The notes beneath the pieces were generated by a model. The model searched no databases and had not been told where the DNA came from. It was given only the letters and a program-made list of their open reading frames with translations. The translations under genes and the position numbers were made by a program. Shown here piece by piece: positions 60,059-64,000 of a stretch of 64,000 nt of DNA. Source of the DNA: Caenorhabditis elegans (taxonomy: Eukaryota > Nematoda > Chromadorea > Rhabditida > Rhabditidae). How positions within the stretch are numbered: position 1 is the first letter of the stretch; the number at the start of each line of letters is the position of its first letter. The stretch lies in contig NC_003282.8 of the NCBI RefSeq assembly GCF_000002985.6, positions 8,556,001-8,620,000 on the forward strand, written 5' to 3'.

Positions 60059-61079
60059 TTACTGAGTAAGAAGCGGGACGACATTGACATTGTAATTTGG
60101 ATTTTCGATGCCCTGATTGAGTTGAGAAAAAGTGTGCTGAGCAGTCTTGTTAGCATCATGATGAACAGTTGTGACAATGACGAGTTTATCATGTTTTGCA
60201 GCTCCGTTTTCTCTCAAAATATTAATTTGAGCATCACGATCGGTATCAATAATTCCATAAACTGGATTGATTCTGAACAAAATGTTATCCGAGCATTTTG
60301 CCATGTAGGCAATAGGTTTTCCAGTCGAATTCTTCACACGAACATGCTTCATGCCACCAATTGGAGGAAAGATTAATTCATGAGGAATCACACGAACATT
60401 AACATACGAGATTTTGTTGTCATTATGAGCATTCAATTGCTTTTCCGATGAGTTGTTTGATGAGAGTTTTTGAGACTTCACGGCATCTGCAGCGGCTTTC
60501 TGGTCGGCAAGAATTGCTGCACGTATCTTTCTCTGAAATTATATTCTACAATACTCTCAATTGTTAACATCATCAATTCGTGGAATGCGAATGTCATTTT
60601 GAAGGTGAATTGTTTTTGGATTGGGTCTTACCACAATCTCAGTTTACAGAAATTTTCTGGCTACTGTCATTACTGTCACAACTATAATTTCAGACTCACA
60701 TCACTGAACCCTTTTGGGTTAGTAACCATCTTGTTTGACTTGTTAGAGCGTTGAGATCTGCTCGACTTGCTAGATTTAGATCCTGTAGTTTTGGTGGAAT
60801 TGGAAGATTTCGATGATCTTCCTGATTTTGAGGATCTCGAAGATTTTCCACTACGGCTCGATTTTCGAGATCTTCCATTTCTACGACGACTACGACGGCT
60901 AGACTTCCGAGATTTGGTTGACTGAAAAGCTTAATGATTTTCTCAGTTCAATTTAATAAATAGAAGCATACTCTTTGAGATTTTCGCTGATTAGCTGGTC
61001 TTTTGGCAGTGGCACACTGATAAAGAAGCGTCGACGGAAGGAGAATGGTGTGGACGAGAAGGATGATTGCAAAAAACAT
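60059..61079 (-). CDS. MSP-domain protein with signal peptide and Ser/Arg/Lys-rich linker
   Basis: Minus-strand exons 60972-61079, 60700-60921 and 60059-60532 join in phase 0 and give 267 residues. Residues 1-25 (MFFAIILLVHTILLPSTLLY) form a signal peptide or signal anchor. Residues 30-105 are a low-complexity S/R/K tract (KSSRSGKSSRSSKSGRSSKS type). Residues about 140-245 form an MSP domain: VRVIPHELIFPPIGGMKHV, VKNSTGKPIAYMAKCSDN, RINPVYGIIDTDRDAQI, and KLVIVTTVHHD. MSP domains normally sit in the cytosol (sperm MSP, VAP). A leader in front of one is odd and would place it in the secretory path or tether it to a membrane. Function unknown. The gene ends 100 bases from the P450 pseudogene, tail to tail. 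Confidence 0.8.
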
Positions 61080-61284
61080 CGTCGTTTTCTCGGAATAATT
61101 GGAAATAAATTATCAAACTCTACTAAAGACAATTATTGACTTTTTTTGTGATTTTATTTTTTAAAAAATAACTTCAAGTAGGGGTATCACGTGCTTTTAA
61201 TAATTAATCTGAAAATCCACTGTTCTATTCATCAAATGAATTTCAATCATTTCCGATTTTTCCTCAATTCCGATCATTTCAAAA

Positions 61285-62153
61285 ATGGCAACATCATCTG
61301 CGAGCAATAAAGCTGCAGGACCATCAGCACTGGGTATTTCAGGCCCGGGTGTTTCTGCCCAAAATACCGCAACTGGTGGTAAAGTTGGTGAAACTAGTGA
61401 GGTCACAACACAGTATGTTTGACTGATGAATCCACTTGACTAACCCTCACTAATACATTTTCAGAATGTTTCAAGCTTCGACATATGGTGCTGTCAAAGC
61501 ACCGAAGATTGTGGCTGATGCCCAGCAAGGAACCAATAGAAGTTCAGAAACACTTGAAAATAAAATGGTACGAAGGAAAAATATTATGACGCATTTATGG
61601 TGTTTTCGCCCAAAATTACGGTACCCGGTCTCGCCACGAACAAACTTTTGCGCCTTTAATTGATACAGTAACCAATTCTTCGTTATTTCGGAATGTTTCT
61701 TTTTCGTTTATTTTTTCAACGAAAGTTGTTTTTGAGATAGAATGTTCTAAATTGCGAAACTACTAAAGTTGGGTTACTGTGTAAAGGCGCACACCTTTTC
61801 CGAACTACATTTTAAAACATTTCATTCGTGGCGAGAGTCGCATTGCTGTACTGTAATTTTGCCTGTATTTTCGTAAAATCTAAAAACTGGTCGATAATAA
61901 CCATAATATAGCTACAGTAATGTTTTAAGAGCTTATATTTGAAGTCTCAATATACAAAAATAATTAGTTTTTCTAGGTACACGATTTCATGTGTGGATTG
62001 GGTGGAGTCGTTGGAGCTATTCTTTTCTCTGGAATATTCTTCTTTTTCGGTGTAGCATCTATGCGTGATAAAGTCTACTTTTTGGAAATTCCTGACATTG
62101 TACAAATGTTTGGTATACCCTCGACTGTCCAGAATGCATCGTCATCGGGATAA
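61285..62153 (+). CDS. Small single-pass membrane protein, 135 residues
   Basis: Exons 61285-61412, 61465-61567 and 61977-62153 join in phase. The N-terminal half is hydrophilic and A/S/G/T-rich (MATSSASNKAAGPSALG), then FQASTYGAVKAPKIVADAQQ and ETLENKM. One membrane span follows (GGVVGAILFSGIFFFFGVAS, about residues 85-104), then a short tail with VYFLEIPDIVQMFGIPSTVQ. No signal peptide. Likely type II or tail-proximal anchor in an internal membrane. I do not recognise the family. Intron 2 contains an interspersed repeat. A poly(A) signal (aataaatg) lies about 20 bases after the stop. Confidence 0.7.
61595..61890. repeat. Interspersed inverted-repeat element in an intron
   Basis: The left side reads aaaattacggtacccggtctcgccacgaac then gcgcctttaattgatacagtaacc. 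The right side gives the imperfect reverse complement (gggttactgtgtaaaggcgcacac then cattcgtggcgagagtcg and tactgtaattttg). The ggtacccggtctcg/gcgcctttaa combination is familiar from abundant C. elegans repeats. Arms are diverged, so this is an old copy. Confidence 0.65.
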
Positions 62154-62322
62154 TGATTACTTATTAAACTCGAATAAATGATTGTTTGTATTTTGTTCTT
62201 TTAAATACTGGCTTAAAATGTTACGGGTCCAGGTTTTGATCTTGAGAGTTAGATTGTTTATTCAAAAAAAAACGTGAATCTTTTTGGAAAATGTGCATCA
62301 CAGAATTACTGTAAAAAATAAG

Positions 62323-62779
62323 TCATGAAGAGTTAGATGGTCCTGTGGCACGAGTTGGTAAGATTTCGCTTTCAATTTCATCGAACCGGACTCTTTCAGG
62401 GAAGAAATCTGAAAAAAACTCGGTATTTATTTTCTCAATTTTTTTTTAATTCGACTTACCTTTCAGCGCCCTGAACTCTGAATTGGCAAAGAACTCGGCA
62501 ATTGAATCGTAGTCTAGAAGTCGGGAACCATTCTGCGTTGCTCCTCGCATCACTGTTCGCATGAATTCTTCCTGAAAAATAGAATATAACGAAGCGAGCA
62601 ACATTTTTCCAATTTACGAGTGCTTTCGACATAATATAAAGACCGCTTTCATCAATTTCCAGCTCTTCTCTCGACGATTTAGACTGTTCTTCTATGAATT
62701 CGAGCGGAACAACTATGGGACTGGGGTATGAAGTGAATAACGTGACATCTGATGGATCCAAGGGTCCCGATGACATCAT
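62323..62779 (-). CDS. Histone-fold protein, CHRAC15/POLE4-like
   Basis: Minus-strand exons 62618-62779, 62460-62571 and 62323-62408 join in phase and give 119 residues. The part from about 44 to 105 follows the H2A/NF-YC-type histone fold of CHRAC1 and POLE4: ELEIDESGLYIMSKALEEF (helix 2), then LLDYDSIAEFFANSEFRAL and KDFFPERV, matching the family's 'LTYSDLA...FLxDIVP' end. Such proteins pair with a POLE3-like partner in DNA polymerase epsilon or chromatin-remodelling complexes in the nucleus. The first helix is weak (SPIVVPLEFIEEQSKSS replaces LPLSRIRxIMKxS), so the match is tentative. The start has two consecutive ATGs (62779 and 62776). The gene converges on the small membrane protein gene, 170 bases away. 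Confidence 0.6.
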
Positions 62780-64000
62780 TTTTGCTCTAAAAAAATATCA
62801 AATTACTTTTTGAAGCGGAAATAATGAATTAAAATGAAATAAAAAACTTTGAAAAAGAAAATTACTGTCGAGACAGTATGTTGAAGCGAAGAGACGCAGA
62901 CAGAATGTATGCAAGTGTGCCCCGCTAGACACTATTTTTTTCAATTTTCAGATTTTGTTGTTTTTTGTTCATTTTTATTTTTCTGTTTTTTTCGGGTATT
63001 ATTTTATTATTGTAAATCTTCAAAGTTGAATTTTAAACAAGGATTTTTCTCAAAAATCCCAAAAAATTCGTAAATTATGTAGAAAGACTCAACTCGAACG
63101 AGTTACCGCTTTTATTTTCCATAGCTTACTAAAAATGGATATAAAGCTGTTCGATGTCGAAAAATCATTGGGAAATATTATATTCTAGAATATTTTTCGA
63201 CAAGCCTGATCATGTTAGTTGTAATACAATGAGAATTGTATATAATTTCCTTGTAATATTTCCTAAAAATCTAGGCTCTCCTTTTTGAGGATATATTGTT
63301 TTCTATTTACAACTGCTTTTCTATTTTTCTGTGAGCTTTCGCTCCATGATGTGTTAAAAACAACACGATGTGAGTGGTCGTGGCTCGGCTGACTCTTATT
63401 GACATTTTTTGAAAAAGATTATGTTTGCTTTTCGAGATGAATAGAACTGAAAAAAAAATCTCACGTTGCTCATGAGATAACACCAATTTTAGTTCTTACT
63501 ACTGAAAATATTAGAAAAATTAAAACATCATCGTGACTTTAATTTTTCAATTCTCCTTTTCTTCAACTTTTCAACAGTCAGCTTCCCAATCTAGTTTCCC
63601 CATCACAAGACAGCATTTGAAACAGTATAAAAACTGCGGTGAGAACACTTACAATCATCTTTCTAATTGTTTGTACAGTTTTAGTTAGTTTTCATTGAAA
63701 CTAATCAGAGAGAAGCTCTGCTCTTGAACTGTTAATGATGGACAATGCAATGCAGCAATGTGATTGAGTAACATGAATGGGAATTTCGCTTTAAAATACT
63801 CAAATTTCATTAAATTCAGAAATACCTCAAAACAATAACGAAAAATTTGCGAAATAATGCAAAATTTTCAATTATTGCTAAAAGGGCTTACCTTCTCATT
63901 TTGTTGGGATGAATATGAAACAGGGAGATAAGTTACAATGGAAAAACCGTATTTTTTAAGGTTTAATTATTTCGTCATCGTTTCCACTACTCCACCTTTG
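62780..64000. other. Upstream region at the window end
   Basis: No gene recognised. It should contain the promoter of the histone-fold gene. A segment near 62880-62930 (gaagcgaagagacgcagacag) is GC-richer and may be its 5' leader. The remainder is AT-rich unique DNA. Confidence 0.4.

Overview
The window is nematode nuclear DNA and almost certainly Caenorhabditis elegans. Evidence for this: AT-rich sequence, many 44-55 bp introns with TTTTCAG acceptors, an intronless major sperm protein gene, CYP33-type P450s, a transthyretin-like gene and a DUF7027-like gene. Several genes resemble C. elegans chromosome IV genes I remember (npr-22, catp-7). That placement is from memory and was not checked. 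Gene models were built by hand from splice signals and reading-frame phase, and most close without any frame conflict.

Layout. 1-3.4 kb: AT-rich DNA with no gene seen. 3.5-6.8 kb: a seven-exon neuropeptide GPCR (+). 7.0-12.8 kb: a large inverted duplication, two ~1.94 kb near-identical arms around a 1.9 kb spacer. Each arm carries a full sulfurtransferase gene, transcribed away from the centre. The spacer holds an orphan acidic exon-like piece, a ~123 bp tandem repeat and a TA-flanked foldback element. 13.2-14.0 kb: a lysine/glutamate-tailed membrane protein (-). 15.4 kb: a major sperm protein gene (+). 16.6-25.9 kb: a 9.25 kb satellite of 20 bp monomers. 25.9-33.9 kb: gene-poor DNA upstream of a P5B ATPase. 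33.9-38.2 kb: the 15-exon P5B ATPase (+). 39.0-41.0 kb: a transthyretin-like gene (-) and a C-type lectin-like gene (+) with an apparent late frameshift. 41-43.1 kb: decayed exon fragments. 43.2-44.7 kb: an amino-acid transporter (-). 47.3 kb: a 78-residue membrane protein (+). 47.7-53.2 kb: gene-poor DNA with a (TA)n tract and a GC-richer island. 53.3-55.9 kb: a four-TM gene (+) and a 71-residue gene (-). 56.6-60.0 kb: an intact CYP33-like P450 and an internally deleted copy. 60.1-61.1 kb: an MSP-domain protein with a signal peptide (-). 61.3-62.8 kb: a small membrane protein (+) and a histone-fold protein (-).

The genes are unrelated in function and there is no pathway cluster. Themes are local duplication with homogenisation (sulfurtransferase palindrome, P450 pair), repeats, and small multi-exon genes. 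The strongest items to check are the palindrome, the satellite with its error-like patches, the two-frame terminal exon of the GPCR, the signal-peptide MSP protein and the frameshifted lectin. I did not find a clearly new biological system.
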